Assembly: GCA_013076295.1 (NCBI GenBank)
Contig: RQOL01000920.1
Coordinates: forward strand, 62,001-126,000
Source: Sanderia malayensis
Lineage: Eukaryota; Cnidaria; Scyphozoa; Semaeostomeae; Pelagiidae
Length of the DNA: 64,000 nucleotides
Direction: 5' to 3'
Below are positions 1 to 11,697 of this stretch, one piece after another. A program made the position numbers and the translations under genes. The notes beneath the pieces are model-generated. The model was not told the origin of the DNA. It did no database searches and worked only from the letters and a program-made list of their open reading frames with translations. How positions within the stretch are numbered: the stretch's first letter is position 1; each line of letters begins with the position of its first letter.

Positions 1-1042
1 ATGTAAATCTCTTCTCGTAACTCGCCATTGAGAAATGCGGTTTGCAAGTCCATCTGGTGCAATTCAAGGTCCAGTTGATTAGCTATGTCAAGAACTGTAC
101 GTATGGTGGTTTATGGTGCAACTGGAGAATACGTTTCTTCAAAATCGATTTCAGCTTCTTGAGAGTACCCTTTAGCAACAAGCCGTGCCTTGTACCTCTC
201 AATTGAGCCATCTGCATGATGCTTGATCTTGAATACCCAACGGCATCCAATAGGTTTTCTTCCTTGTTGAAGTTGCACAAGATTCCATGCTTCATTCTTC
301 ATCAGTGACGAGTATTCACTGTCAAGTGCAGCTTTCCACTTGCCTTTCGCAGGTGAATTCAAAGCTTGTTGAATTGTTCTGGGTTCTTCTTGGCTTTCAT
401 CAGCAGAAACATGAAGTGAATCTTCCACTTCCCACCAATCTCCAGTTATGCATCCATTTCTCTCTGGAACTTTTCTAATACGATTGGAACATTGTGGTAT
501 GGCCACATTTTCAGCATTCTGATTATCCTCTCCATTGGCACCAGGATCGATTTGCATATAAGCAACAGTTTTTTCGTCTCCTGTTTCTTGTTCACTGTTG
601 TCTATACAAAGATCTGGTTGAGAGATAACAGGTGTTTCTGCATGCTGGTCATTGGTTTTCTTCTTTTGCAAACGATCACCAAATTCATTCTCAACAAATA
701 TTACGTCTCTTGATTCATAGACGTGTTTTCTTTTGGGATCACACAGTCTGTAGCCTTTACTGTGAAGACTGTATCCAATGAAGATGCATTTCTTGGATTT
801 CGGGTCCCACTTCTTCCTGTCTTCTTTCGCAATATGCATATAAGCATCAGAACCAAATATTTTGAAATGAGAGACATCGGGTTTTCTTCCATTGAAGCAT
901 TAATACGGAGTCATGTTTTCCACTCAAACTGTAGGATTACGATTTCTCAGAATTACTGCTGTTGCCACTGCCTCAGCCCAAAAGTTGTAAGGTAATTCTG
1001 CATCATGTAGGATTGATTGTGCATTCTCTTGAATGGTCCTAT
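1..1042 (-). pseudogene. Copia pol: integrase C-terminal region and start of reverse transcriptase
   Basis: The minus-strand frame at 111-839 reads through the region linking integrase to RT. It contains the typical copia stretch KKCIFIGYSLHSKGYRL (protein copies adapting to a host-like 'FxGY...KGYR' motif), then an acidic linker, then the RT N-terminus: WKAALDSEYSSLMKNEAWNLV, GCRWVFKIKHHADG, RYKARLVAKGYSQ. A stop follows the YSPVAP motif at 111. Between 839 and 1043 further integrase sequence (RNRNPTV, NMTPY) is legible but carries stops. The YVDD catalytic box would lie left of the window, so polymerase integrity cannot be judged. Family identity is clear; function is lost in this copy. Confidence 0.85.
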
Positions 1043-1951
1043 TCATTTTTCTGCAACTCCATTCTGTTGTGGTGATCTGGGAATGCTTCTTTGCTTTACA
1101 ATACCTTTACTGGCCAAGAATTCATCAAACACTCTTGAGCTATATTCACCCCCATTATCTGAGCAAAAAACTTTGATCTCCTTTCCAGTAACATTGGTGA
1201 CCATTGCTTCATACTCCTTGAACTTCTGAAGCACTTGATCCTTTGATTTCATAAAGTATACAGCCACAAATCTGGACTTATCGTCGATAAATGTCACAAA
1301 ATACCGATAACCACCAAGACTAACTGTTTGCATCAGTCCGCAGACATCACTATGCACTATACCTAGCAGTTCAGATGAACGTGTAGCTTCATTACTAGGA
1401 AATGAGTTTCTTTTCTGCTTTCCTTTAGAACACCCATTACAGAAACTCATATCTTCTGAATCATTGAAACTTAATCCATTAACAAGCTTCTCATCACGCA
1501 GGATTTTCAAATTCCTCATACCAAGGTGACCAAATCTTTGATGCCATAATTTAGCTGACGTTTCACCAATAGCACTATGAACTTGATGTGATTGATTGTC
1601 CATCATGTTACAATCAAGGATAAACAGCTTACCATCTTTCTTTCCTGACCCCATCACATTTCCACTCTTATTCAAAATGATACATTGGTCATTTTTCAAT
1701 ATCACTCTATGGTCTTTGTCAACAACTGCACGCACCGAGAATAAGTTCTTTGCTAATGAAGGAACATACAAGACGTCTGACAACTCTACAGGTTTGTATT
1801 GTCCATCAGCCATAACTCTTAGCCATACTGTTCCTTTCCCGAGTGCCTCTACTGTGCGATTATCACCCAAACGAACCTTTTCTGGAACTGAGAATTCATT
1901 GTAATTCTTCATCCAGTTCTTGTTACAGGACATGTGCTGAGATGCCCCCAA
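1043..1951 (-). pseudogene. Copia pol: GAG-pre-integrase and integrase core
   Basis: A 302-residue frame. It opens in the aspartic-protease/pre-integrase region (DNRTVEALGKGTVWL, YVPSLAKNLFSV). It then has the HHCC-type zinc segment (LWHQRFGHLGMRNL ... CNGCSKGKQKR) and the integrase catalytic core. Visible catalytic residues are D in HSDVCG, D in CSDNGGEYSS and E in SPQQNGVAEK, a complete D-D-E set. The frame ends just after the E motif, where later sequence has drifted. Integrase inserts the cDNA into the host genome. The domain reads as open, but the polyprotein around it is interrupted. Confidence 0.88.
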
Positions 1952-2811
1952 ATCAATATACCAAATAAAACATTCATCACTGTTTGTATTTGATGATCCC
2001 CAAAATAGAGCATTCTTATTATCAGTGGTTTCTGTGAAATTCGCTTGCTGTTCATGCTTCTCGTTTGACTTTGGTTCGCTTGCTGCTCATGCTTCTCGTT
2101 TGGTTTACGACAATCTCGTGCAAAATGTCCTTTTAAGCCACAGTTGAAGCATTTTCCTCTTTTATTTCCAAATTTTGGCTTTTGCATTGAAGGCTTTTCC
2201 TTTGCAGCCACAAGAGCTTTCTCCATCGCAATATCAGGATCAGATGAAACTTCACAGCATTTTCGTTCCTCGTGTAGTAAACATGCTATCACAAACTCAA
2301 TGTTCAGATCATCAGCACGTGACTCTAACACAACAATAAGATTGTTGTAAGAGCCCGGAAGACTGCACAATAGTGCCGCCACTTGATCATCCTCGCTCAC
2401 TTGAGCTCCCACTGAGCTTAACTGTTCAGCTAAACTTCTCATTTTGTTGACATGTTCCATCATAGTATCTCCTTCTGACATCGTAGCAGAAAAATACTGT
2501 TTACGTAAGAATAGCTTATTTGCCAAGGATTTTACCTCATAGTGACCTTCCAGTTTTAGCCACGCTTCTCTCATCGTCTGAGTCGATCGAACCAAATATA
2601 GTCACAAAGGCCTTTCTTGCACGCTTTCCAAATCTCTGAATTGAAGCCTCAGTAGACCCTTCACCAACAGGCTCTTCCTCTTCACCACAAACAATATTCC
2701 AAAGATCTTTATCTTCTAGAATCATTTGCATCTTAAATTTCCATAAGTGGAAATTCTTTCCTTCGAATTTCGCAATGTGCATTTAAACATAATCGCCTGA
2801 TCTCTCAGCCA
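1909..2811 (-). pseudogene. Copia gag with CCHC zinc knuckle
   Basis: Capsid/nucleocapsid precursor. The likely start is an ATG at 2811. A stop follows about nine codons later, and an open stretch resumes at 2782 with FEGKNFHLWKFKMQMILEDK, the usual copia gag opening. A frameshift near 2590 moves the reading to the 1909-2595 frame (LANKLFLRKQY, MRSLAEQL, ALLCSLPGSYNNL), which is the UBN2-type gag core. The nucleocapsid has one zinc knuckle, CFNCGLKGHFARDC, followed by basic, Gln/Ser-rich residues. It overlaps the integrase frame by about 40 bases. The two lesions show gag is not translated whole. Confidence 0.85.
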
Positions 2812-2883
2812 TAATTGAGAGTAATTCAAGTCAAATCAATTCATAGGCAAATTCTACATTTATTCCCTCGATCTTAACCAATC

Positions 2884-2897
2884 CTGGGCCCATAACC
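2884..2897 (-). other. Primer binding site matching the initiator-Met tRNA anticodon arm
   Basis: The minus strand reads GGTTATGGGCCCAG directly inside the LTR. This complements the anticodon stem-loop of eukaryotic initiator methionine tRNA (contains GGGCCCATAACC), not its 3' end. Copia elements are known to prime from such an internal half-tRNA. Its position, abutting the LTR's TG, supports both the LTR boundary and the element's classification. Confidence 0.75.
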
Positions 2898-3071
2898 TGT
2901 TAAAGTTATGAGTTTCACACAAGAAAAACACAGCGTTTGGTCGAACATGAACAGCGAATATATAAATGTAATGAACAGTAGAGTAATAGCAGAACAAGTA
3001 AAGTCAGCAGTTACGAAGTGAAGTGTCAAACCGGAACTACATGTCAAGACGATTTTTCGCATAATTTAACA
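2898..3071 (-). repeat. Copia LTR (174 bp)
   Basis: The segment starts TGTTAAA and ends TTTAACA, a 7-bp perfect terminal inverted repeat with TG...CA ends, and abuts the primer binding site. A TATA-like stretch (minus strand TTTATATA around 2955-2965) could be the promoter. Only one LTR is in the window, so the outer end is inferred from the inverted repeat alone. Confidence 0.65.
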
Positions 3072-3249
3072 GAAACATGGATAGTCAATAAAATAAACAG
3101 TTGAAAATGAATACAGAACATCAAGTTCGTTACAACTAAATTACAAGGTTGTAGATAAAACATTGTTGCGTTGAGCTTTAGATATTTTGCACAAATTTTT
3201 GTACCAAATAAACAATGGACAATGATTTAGAAAGTTCCCTTCATTCATA

Positions 3250-6042
3250 CACTGGGCTTCCAAAAGTATTGCAACGCCTGATAAAAAATGGCGTCTAAAA
3301 GTGGCCCGAGGCCTAAGCAAGAAAATTCACATAACAATATAAAACTACCGAACGGGTTTCAATCGCGAATTTCTTTAACAGAAATATACTCAGAATTTCA
3401 TAAATTTTCAAGTGAAAACATAGTTTAAACTATATCATATTGTTTTATAATAATATTTAAAGAAAACTGCGAAGAGGTCCGTTAAGAAATGTTTGCGAAA
3501 ATTTATCGAAGTAGAATAATTAAAACGTCAATAATTATAATTTCTTTCACTTAAAGCCACGCAAATTCTCTCGCATTTAAAAGAGGATGCTTTAACATTT
3601 TGAAAAATATAAAAATTATTTAGGTAACTGTCTTGACCTTTTTACAATTCACGGTTTAAAGTGCCTCTACACCTTATTTTTTTATTGGCTAAAACTATAG
3701 ATTCGAATGCGCTGATTCTGAATCCGTTTATATTTTTTCGATATGACAAATAGTTTTTGAGATACGAGGCAGCGCGTGCCACTTTTTCGTGGTTAACTTT
3801 TAGGACTGGGTTGATCCAACTATGATATCATAGTTGAGCCTAGTTGTGCCCCGTTCATTTTCCCGTACTGAAGCAACAAATTTGACATCGATTTCCTCTC
3901 ACACGATGGGCTCGATATTTGTTTTTTTGACTTTGATGATTAGAAACAGGTTAGCGCATTATGGCATTGGAGTTTGAAAGGCGTGCGATGAGTTTGCAGC
4001 TGTGGGGAGGAAATACAAAATTCCCATGTAGTGCATGCTTGTTGTGCTCAGTGGCGGCGGGCGTAGGCCTACATTCAGTATAATAAATAGCGTTTGCGCT
4101 TTGGCGTGTCTGTCTCGTTATGTGTATTTGTGGGTATCTGTGCAATGTTGGTGACCAGAATTGAATAGAAAGTTTCCATAAATTAACATTGTTAGTCGGA
4201 TAGTAGTTCATGACAGTAGGGTTTGCAGTGCCGAGGAATGCGAAGATGGCGAGGGGATAGGATTGTTCGTATCGTAGAGTAAAGCAGACCGATGATAGTG
4301 ATACCGATGAAGGAGAACCTGAGATGCATTTGATCCTATGGCTGAGAAAACTCTTTCACTCAAAGCCATGGAAGAGATTTGAGCAAGAAAAGAAATATTG
4401 AAAGAAAACTTTCTGGGCATTTGAGTGGATCTGAATTATTATCTTTTTGTTGTGTATCTGATGAAGTAAAAGTGTGTATCAAAATTCAATATACACAATA
4501 TAATTTAGGCCATCATATCCGTGTCAGTCTAAACCTTTGGGGTTTGAAGAAGCCTGAAAAGATTCGGTTTTCATTTGAAACAGCAAGTGTAGAAAATCTG
4601 CAACACAATTCCTTATTACTACACATGAATTTCGTTATTGTACCGAAATTATTGCGCTTTGTTCTTTGATTTATTTCATTCATGATGATGCGTGCGTCCA
4701 TAGAATTTCTTCCGTTGTTGCGAATTGATGAAATCTATCCATCTCCTTCTCCTTACAGTTTTAGGGCGATCATCCTGATAAAGCAATTCTGATTTATCGG
4801 GTGTATTTCCATGGGCTAGCAAAACACATCGATATGGCATATTTTCCCAGTTTCACACATAAATCTAATCTAACAATCTTTAATCATGTTTTGATGCTCT
4901 TCTTGTCATCCCCGTCCAGTTCCCTTACAGTTTTAACATTGCACGGCCTACGCCCCCCGCCACTGAGCACAGCGAGCAGCCACTACATGGGAATTTCGTA
5001 ATTCCTCCCTACAGCTACAAACTCATCGCAAGCCTTTCAAACTCCAATGCCATAATGCGCCGACCTGTTTCTAATCATCAAAGTCAAAAAAACAAATATC
5101 GAGCCCATCGTGTGAGAGGAAATCGATGTCAAATTTGTTGCTTCAGTACGGGAAAATGAACGGGGCACAACTAGGCTCAACTATGATGTCATAGTTGGAT
5201 CGACCCAGTCCTAAAAGTTAACCAAAAAAATGGCGAAAATGGTGAAACATCGACACTTCCCCACGTTATAACTCGTTAACTCGACGTCAGATTTAAAAAA
5301 TATTTTCGGATCTAAAATCAGCGAAGAAAGTTTTATCGATATAACGAATAAAAAAATAAGGTGTAGAGGCACTTTAAGTCTTTGTTTACAACTTGAGAAG
5401 CACATGTTTTTTTTTCAAATTTCAAAGTGGGTTTTAAAAAATAAAATTTTTGTTCACTTCAGAAAATATTAAGCACTTAAAAATTATATCAAATTATAAT
5501 ATTTGAAACAAATTATAGGAATATCCATGTCGGATTTTTTGTTATGGCAATTAACCTTCTTTTTTTAATCTGGAAAAAAAATTACGGAAAAATAGGTTTT
5601 GTCAAATCAAATTCCTAGAATGATAAACAAAGACTTAGACCGTGAATTGTAAAAAGTCAAGACAGTTACACAAATAATTCTTATATTTTTCAAAGTTTTA
5701 AAGCATTCTCTTTTAAATGAGAGAGAATTTGCGTGGCTTTGAGTGAAAGAAATTATAATTATTGGGGTTCTAATTACTCCACTTCAATAAATTTTCGCAA
5801 ACATTTTTTAAGGGATCTCTTCGCAGTTTTCTTTAAATATTATTATAAAACAATATGATATAGTTTAAATTATGTTTTCACTTTAAAATGTATGAAATTC
5901 TGAGTATATTTCTGCTAAAGAAATTCGCTATTGAAACCCGTTTGGTAGTTTTATATTGTTATGTAAATTTTCTTGCTTCGGCCTCGGGCCACTTTTAGAC
6001 GCCATTTTTATCAGGCGTTGCAATACTTTTGGAACCCCAGTG
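3250..6042. mobile_element. Tc1/mariner-type non-autonomous fold-back element
   Basis: Both ends read CACTGG(G)GTTCC then AAAAGTATTGCAACG inward and are flanked by TA (3248-3249 and 6043-6044), as in Tc1/mariner insertions. The two halves are imperfect inverted copies: about 3250-4070 mirrors about 4942-6042, with small insertions and deletions. Shared blocks include the AAACAATATGATATAG stretch and the palindrome at 3819-3836 (AACTATGATATCATAGTT). The 870-bp centre (4071-4941) has no recognisable transposase; open frames there (up to 96 codons) match nothing I know. It interrupts the last exon of the KDZ-like gene exactly at a TA inside a TGT-ATG codon pair. Confidence 0.8.
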
Positions 6043-6980
6043 TACAAGAAACCTGTCCTTTCAGCTTTTTCAACGACGTCTTCCTTTGCTCATTGACTTC
6101 ACTGTTGATATGTGTAAATTGGGGGACAGCCACATCTTGTAACTGTCTGCACAACCTTAATATTAAGTAGTTTTGAAAATTCCAGGGTGGATAATTTGCC
6201 AACTAAGTTAAAGGCATTAAATGGTAGATGCAATGAATGAATTCAAGTGAAAACATTAGAAATTATATCAAAGGTTGAGAATGAAATATTATTTTTACAA
6301 ATATAGACAGTTTGAAAACAAATTTATTGTAAGTTTATGTGTACATTTTAAGCACAAACCTGTATGGATTTTCCAATGAAAGTGATCAACAAGAAACGTG
6401 GAGTAAGTGAAGAAAGATGTGTCACAATTCAAGCAATAAGCATGTAAGTTACAACTGTTATCATAGATGATCGTACTGCAAGCTAAAACGTGGTAAGAAC
6501 GTGTGAACGTAAATAGAAAGCGTTTGCTATCAGGAATCAATATTGGGCAAAGGTTGACAATACGTCATCATTTTATCACAGGTTACCTGTATGAAAGCGA
6601 GTTCTAAAAATAGTAAATGGGGTGTTTGGAGACTCTTGGGACTCCATAACTTCAAAGCCATAACAAATATCTGAAAAGATGGACTAGCAATAAAAACAGA
6701 CTTCCAAAAACTACAGAGAAAAAAAAATAACAACAGAAATAAGTTTGAAAAAAGCACAAAACATTTGGGTAAAAATGCTTTTTACCATGCTCGCAGTGTA
6801 CAGTGAACATTCCGGGAGTCAAGTTTGGATCTCCATGATACATCTTAGAGCACGTGGGGCCTTGCTTACGTGAGAAGTCACCTGTGTAATGCCCCCTTTC
6901 GCATATTTTAGGCCAACATGGAAAACAGCCGATACTCCCAGAAACGTGGCGCTGAGTAGAGGCAGGCAGCTGGTGTTGGG

Positions 6981-7322
6981 TACCGTATTTCCTTGATTAA
7001 ATGCCCCCTCGATTAAAAGCCCCCCTCGAATAAACGCCCCCTTATGCTGCCAACATTTGCAATAAATGCCCCCCTCGATAAAACGCCCCCTCTTTGTGCA
7101 AAACCATGGCGACTTTCATTTTCTACGTTGTTGCTCGATAAAACAAGGCTCAACTAAACCATTTTCTCTTTTTGTGGACCCAATGACAGACTGGACTCTT
7201 TTCTCTTGTATTTTCTAATAAACGCCCCCCCCCCCCGAATAATGGCCTCCTCGATTAGGCGCCCCCCAAAAAGTGCCGAGATTAATAAAAGCCCCGGGGC
7301 ATTTAATCGAGGAAATATGGTA
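6981..7322. mobile_element. GC-rich MITE with TACCRTA termini
   Basis: A 342-bp element with inverted ends (TACCGTATTTCCT / AGGAAATATGGTA). The interior has tandem short units of the type 'aaaYGCCCCCCTCGAtt' in both orientations. The flanking gene reads CCCA on each side, a 4-bp target duplication; removing the element and one CCCA leaves the KDZ-like gene's frame open across the junction. It carries no coding capacity. A relative lies at 38078-38262. Confidence 0.75.
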
Positions 7323-8980
7323 TGGGACAATAGAGAATGGGATTTCACTTGTAGGGCAATGAACAGATTCTTCCATTTCTCTCGCAAAGGGCAAGAATGA
7401 AGCGCTACAACAGCCCCAAAAATAACAGGACCACATTTTTGCAACTCTGACAGAATAGTCAGCTCTTTTCTGACAACTATGCCAGCCAACATCGTATCAA
7501 TGATGGTTGATAAGGCAGGGGATGGCGGGAAGTAAGCACAGACAGGTGAATGCGACAACATGGATCTTATTAAAGACAAAATGCCAGCCGGTATGTTTCC
7601 AGGGCCATTGTACATCTGCTCACAGCTCAAAAGAAAATCACCAAGGTAATTGTTCGCTTCGTTCAAGCGGGCAAAAAGATCTTCCCACTTTGATGGATCA
7701 AAATTGGTTGAATCTGCGTAGCTAAGGAGTATTTTCCGAGTCTCTTTTGTTTCCACTAGCACCCTGCTTTTGAAGCTAGTAAAAACGTCAAACTTATATC
7801 AAATTATTTGAAAATATAAGAGATCATGTTGATACAAGTGTCTAGAATACATGCATAGCATAAAAAATCATATATATACTTAAACATACTTAATCATATA
7901 TATCTGCCAGGCAAAAAAGCACCACCATTCGTTCTGGGGGTTTGCAATGTACCCAGTCAAACTGCTTTCTATACCCAAGAGTTGTAGCATCGCAAGATAA
8001 AATCTGTAGGTACTGGCCACAGATATCACATATGTAACCAGAGACATAGTCCGCATCTAACAGTCGCATAAAGGAATACCATGACATCTGCCATTGTTGG
8101 TAGTTCACAACTTTGTTGGCTAACTTGCCCAGGGCTACAAGATTCAGTTTAAAAATTTCCACAAGATGTCGTTTTACTAAACTACAGCTGTTGGGATATA
8201 AAAAATCAACATAAAAGATCTTTTACATCACCTTTTATATGTCATAAATAGGACTTACCCATTACTAGAACAACATTACTTTTTGTGATCAATTTCTTTT
8301 TTTCAAAGACACAAAGTGGATTCATTGCTGAAGTACACGCACAGCAAATTGCACTGGAAAAGCTGTCAGCCAAAACAAATTCTTCTTCTTCATTCAGCTT
8401 CCAGACATCTTTCATCAAACAGCCATCAAACAAACCTTTTTGGCTGCTTAATGCATCCCAGGAAATTTTCATTGCTGACACTGATTGCCTGGCATATGCT
8501 TTAATAGCTGATGTCTTCAAAGCACAGCATCTGGTCATCATTTGCAAAACAAACTCTGGTGTGTCATATGGATGCTCAAGAACAAAAGAATCAAGAGCTG
8601 TAACCTGCATAAATGAATGATTTCCAAAAACAATGTGTAGCAAATAAAATCCCTTCTGTCCAATCCAATAATGCCATAACCAATATTTGGACTTTTCAGG
8701 CACAAAAATGGCTCATTTAAAGAGCTGACATCAATTATTTTTGTCACACCCTAAAACAACAAATTATTCAGGGACTTGAACTATTCTTTGTGATATGTTT
8801 AGCGATGTCGATTAACTGAAATGAGGAATGGTAGATAGAGAAAGCTGACGCAAATTTCTCAAAAGAATTCAACATAGCTAAAGAAAGAGAAAATTGTAAA
8901 TGGCCAATTAATTGCCACACCATACCACAGAGTATCTATGCTCATGCTCCAAACTATAATCTGGAAAAAAGATATTTTAA

Positions 8981-9022
8981 TGTCATCACACAACCCCCTT
9001 ATGATGTCATCACACAACCCCC
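8981..9022. repeat. Two-copy direct repeat in an intron
   Basis: TGTCATCACACAACCCCC occurs at 8981-8998 and again at 9005-9022. It lies in an intron of KDZ-like gene 1, between coding exons. No function is suggested. Confidence 0.6.
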
Positions 9023-10439
9023 ATCACACAGCCACACTTTTTCAATCAAACAAAATTACTCAAATAAAAACCTACCATTTATAAATGCAGGAAGGTTTAT
9101 TTCATTAATGCTATCCCAGATAACAGCCATTTTTGAGCAAACACGAATATGAATGCATTCAGCATAGTTGGAAGATAATTGTAACTTAAAAGCTATTGAA
9201 AAGACAAGGATATATCAAAGCAAACGTAGATATTGTGAATAAAGACAAACAAACACAAATTGTCAACATACCTTCTTTGCTCTCATTGATTTTACTGAGA
9301 CCATTAATGAAGGTTGTGCGAGTTTGGTTGCACGAACACTCGTAAACCTAGATGCAATCACCATTACACATCAACGTCTTTTGTTGAATGATGCAAAATT
9401 TCTTTAGCTACATTGGCAGTGATAAATAAAATAAAAAAGTTATCTTTGCACATTAATGGGTAACTTATGTGCTGATTTACGCAATATTTGAGTAAAACCT
9501 TAAAACTTCTTTGATTTTGATTGAAATCTTGAACAAGAAAAGTGCTAAATTGATCAATGAGCAAAATTGCATTTGCTCGCAGTAGTTGGATCAGATATAG
9601 GCATCTTCAGTTGAAGTTAATTGCTACAGAAGTAAAAATAAAAACATTATATCATAAAGAAGAGTATCTAAATATACAGAATAAGTATTAATTTCAGTCA
9701 CCACATTTGAATTTGATGAACTAGTGGTGTCATTATCTTCACTGTCTGCATCTTGAATAACTTCGTTTGACTCAGACATACCATAAAAATAATCTATGTA
9801 AAGTAATAATGTACAAAAGTATATAAAATTAATAACAAACAGGATGCATAGTGATATAAAAATTCAAATAAGTTTAGTAAACAAATCCACATACGGACCT
9901 TTGTCATTTTCACTGACTAACGTAATCCCTGCTCTTACAAATGGCATTCTTACTTGTTCAAGTTCATCTTCATTTGAACTCAATGCAGGAACACAACGCT
10001 TTTTCTTGGTACACGGTCTCTTTTTCCTCGATGTAAGTTTTGGTCCATTTCCGAACGTATATACAGGGAGGTCATTTACATTTTTAAAAACACCATACCT
10101 AGAAACAGGTCCACATCAACTTAAAGTTGCGTTAGACAAAACCTGTATAATATAAAATATCCATACATACATACCTCTGTGTACCAGTAACATCATGTGT
10201 TCCACGAGTTCGAGTGTCTTCTTGGGTTTGATTCACCGAAGTTCCCTTGTCCGATGGGTCAGATTCAGGGGTGAAATAAACCATGGTTGGTCCATCAAGC
10301 TCGGGTCTGCAACTATGCAGTGCGGCTATATTGGGTTGACTATATCTTTTACTTTTATCGCCCATTTCATTACCTTTCAATATATCAATGTCATGTAATA
10401 TTAATAGCAACAGACTGAAATTTGCTTTGAGGAAACATA

Positions 10440-11613
10440 AACAAATTCAATTCAAATGTGTGCCTTGAGGGAAGATGGCCCTCCATGTCCTCCACATCCA
10501 ATTTGTTGACTTTGAATTTGTTTGCTGACTTTCCTGACAAACCCTGTGTCTTCCTTAGAACTTTCAATGTGGTGGCGTAAAACAGCATTGAGCAAGAAAG
10601 GTGACGAATTAACACCAAAAACAACTCGGTTATACTGACTTGCATCTTTTACCCATGAGAATCTCAAGCAATCTTGGTCACAGCAGTGTACTTGAATGCT
10701 GAGAAATACCTTCTCTATATCACCAATTAAAACTATCTGTCTCTCTCGAAAACGAATAAGCAAATCAAACAAAAGTGGGGTCAACGGGGGTCCAATGTGG
10801 AGGCAATCGTTCAGGGATACACCTGATTTCCTATCCTTACTTGATGCATCAAATACTACCCTAACTTTTGTGGTTTCTGCATCTTGACGAATCACTGCTT
10901 GATGTGGCAAGTAATGAACTCTCTCTTCACTCTTTAGGTTCAAGAATTCTTCAATAATCCCAGCCTTTTCCTGGTCCTCTATAATCTTTGCATACTCTTG
11001 TAGAACCTCTGGCTCCCTTTCCAATCTAGAAAGTTTCCCTTTCAGCCTTGAAGGACTAGTATTATAATTTGAAGGGAGAGGTCTGTGACCAACCTTCCAT
11101 GGCAACTTTGTTGAACACCGTCTTCCATTATAAGTGATACCATCCAGGATATCATTATGGACATTATTCCCTGTACTATTCCCTTTACACCTATACTATT
11201 AAAATTCCAAAACCTATCAACCAACTTCTCTGATGCAATCTTTTCATTAGGGACAACAAACGTATTGGCTATAACTGGTGTTGAAACACAATCACTCTCT
11301 TTAATTTTCACACCTGGCAATGGCCCTGAAAGCACCCATCCTAATGTCGTTTTCACAGCAACAGGATGATTAGGCAATCCTCTTCTCGTCTCTCCTTGCA
11401 GAAATTCCAATAGGAAATCTGCTCCTATCAAACAATCTATGCCTAGTATCTCCTTATCTTTTGAAACATCTGAAAACCACAAGTCTTTCAAATATGAATA
11501 ATCCTTCTTAATTGCCTCAGGGTGTACATTAGATATTTCAGAAATATTGTCCACAACATAAACTTCAATCCTTTACTGTCCTTCTTGTCTACATGCTGCA
11601 GAGTGACTTCAAC
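10440..11613 (-). pseudogene. BEL/Pao pol: protease tail and reverse transcriptase
   Basis: The first frame (11042-11554) has Pao-type protease/A17 features: IGADFLLEFLQGE and VKTTLGWVLSGPLPG. A frameshift near 11100 leads to the RT frame (10452-11105), which begins with the typical MPWKVGHRPLPSNY, then LERE, YLPHQAVI, VRVVFDASSKDRKSGVSLNDCLHIGPPL. The first palm motif is IGDIEKVFLSIQV, and VVFGVNSSPFLLNAVL follows. The sequence becomes garbled before the expected YVDD box, which is absent. The gene is dead by truncation and frameshift. Confidence 0.85.
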
Positions 11614-11697
11614 TACTTCTCTCTCCTCAATACTCGCATCACTGCTTCCAAACATTCTAACTCCCAAGCACTCTTTCTTAATGGGACTTAATTTTAA
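11614..11697. repeat. Target duplication of the LINE, left copy (84 bp)
   Basis: This matches 16268-16351 over 84 bp (TACTTC...TTTTAA) with one mismatch that I can see (GCTT versus ACTT). It is BEL/Pao sequence duplicated by insertion of the LINE. The near identity implies a fairly recent insertion. Confidence 0.9.

Larger units (their letters stand above)
1..3071 (-). mobile_element. Ty1/copia-like LTR retrotransposon, incomplete at window edge
   Basis: On the minus strand, right to left, I read one LTR (2898-3071), a primer binding site (2884-2897), gag (from about 2811), integrase (1043-1951) and the start of reverse transcriptase (111-839). Integrase preceding reverse transcriptase is the diagnostic copia order. 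The catalytic part of RT, RNase H and the other LTR lie beyond position 1. Frames are broken by stops and at least one frameshift, so this copy is dead. The bases next to the LTR end (GAAAC, 3072-3076) should be the target duplication, but the partner copy is outside the window. Confidence 0.9.
3141..10365 (-). pseudogene. KDZ-like transposase gene 1, multi-exon, split by two later insertions
   Basis: A spliced minus-strand gene. Start ATG 10363-10365. Exon 1 10175-10365 and exon 2 9899-10098 join in phase; exon 2 has a basic NLS-like SRKKRPCTKKKRC. An acidic exon follows near 9700-9795. Later exons lie at about 8259-8607, 7905-8190, 7324-7775 plus 6785-6980, 6592-6671, 6380-6460, and 6047-6165 plus 3141-3249. 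Motifs in order: CDICGQYLQILSCDATTLGYRK (cysteine pair plus first Asp); CFPCWPKICERGHY; LTPGMFTVHCEHG; YGFEVMESQESP; IIYDNSCNLHAYCLN; FLVDHFHWKIHTG; INSEVNEQ. This is the conserved core of transposase-like proteins I know as KDZ (Kyakuja-Dileera-Zisupton, CxC5/CxC6-type). A Tc1-type element and a MITE sit inside coding exons, but frames continue across both once they are removed. Some junctions are off by one in my reading. Family confidence is moderate; that it is one decayed coding gene is strong. Confidence 0.65.

Noticed and set aside
6380..6540. C2H2-like zinc finger (CLNC...H...H)
   Set aside because: The spacing does not fit a classical finger, and the text matches the KDZ-like core (YDNSCNLHAYCLN ... 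VDHFHW..H) in frame with its neighbouring exons.
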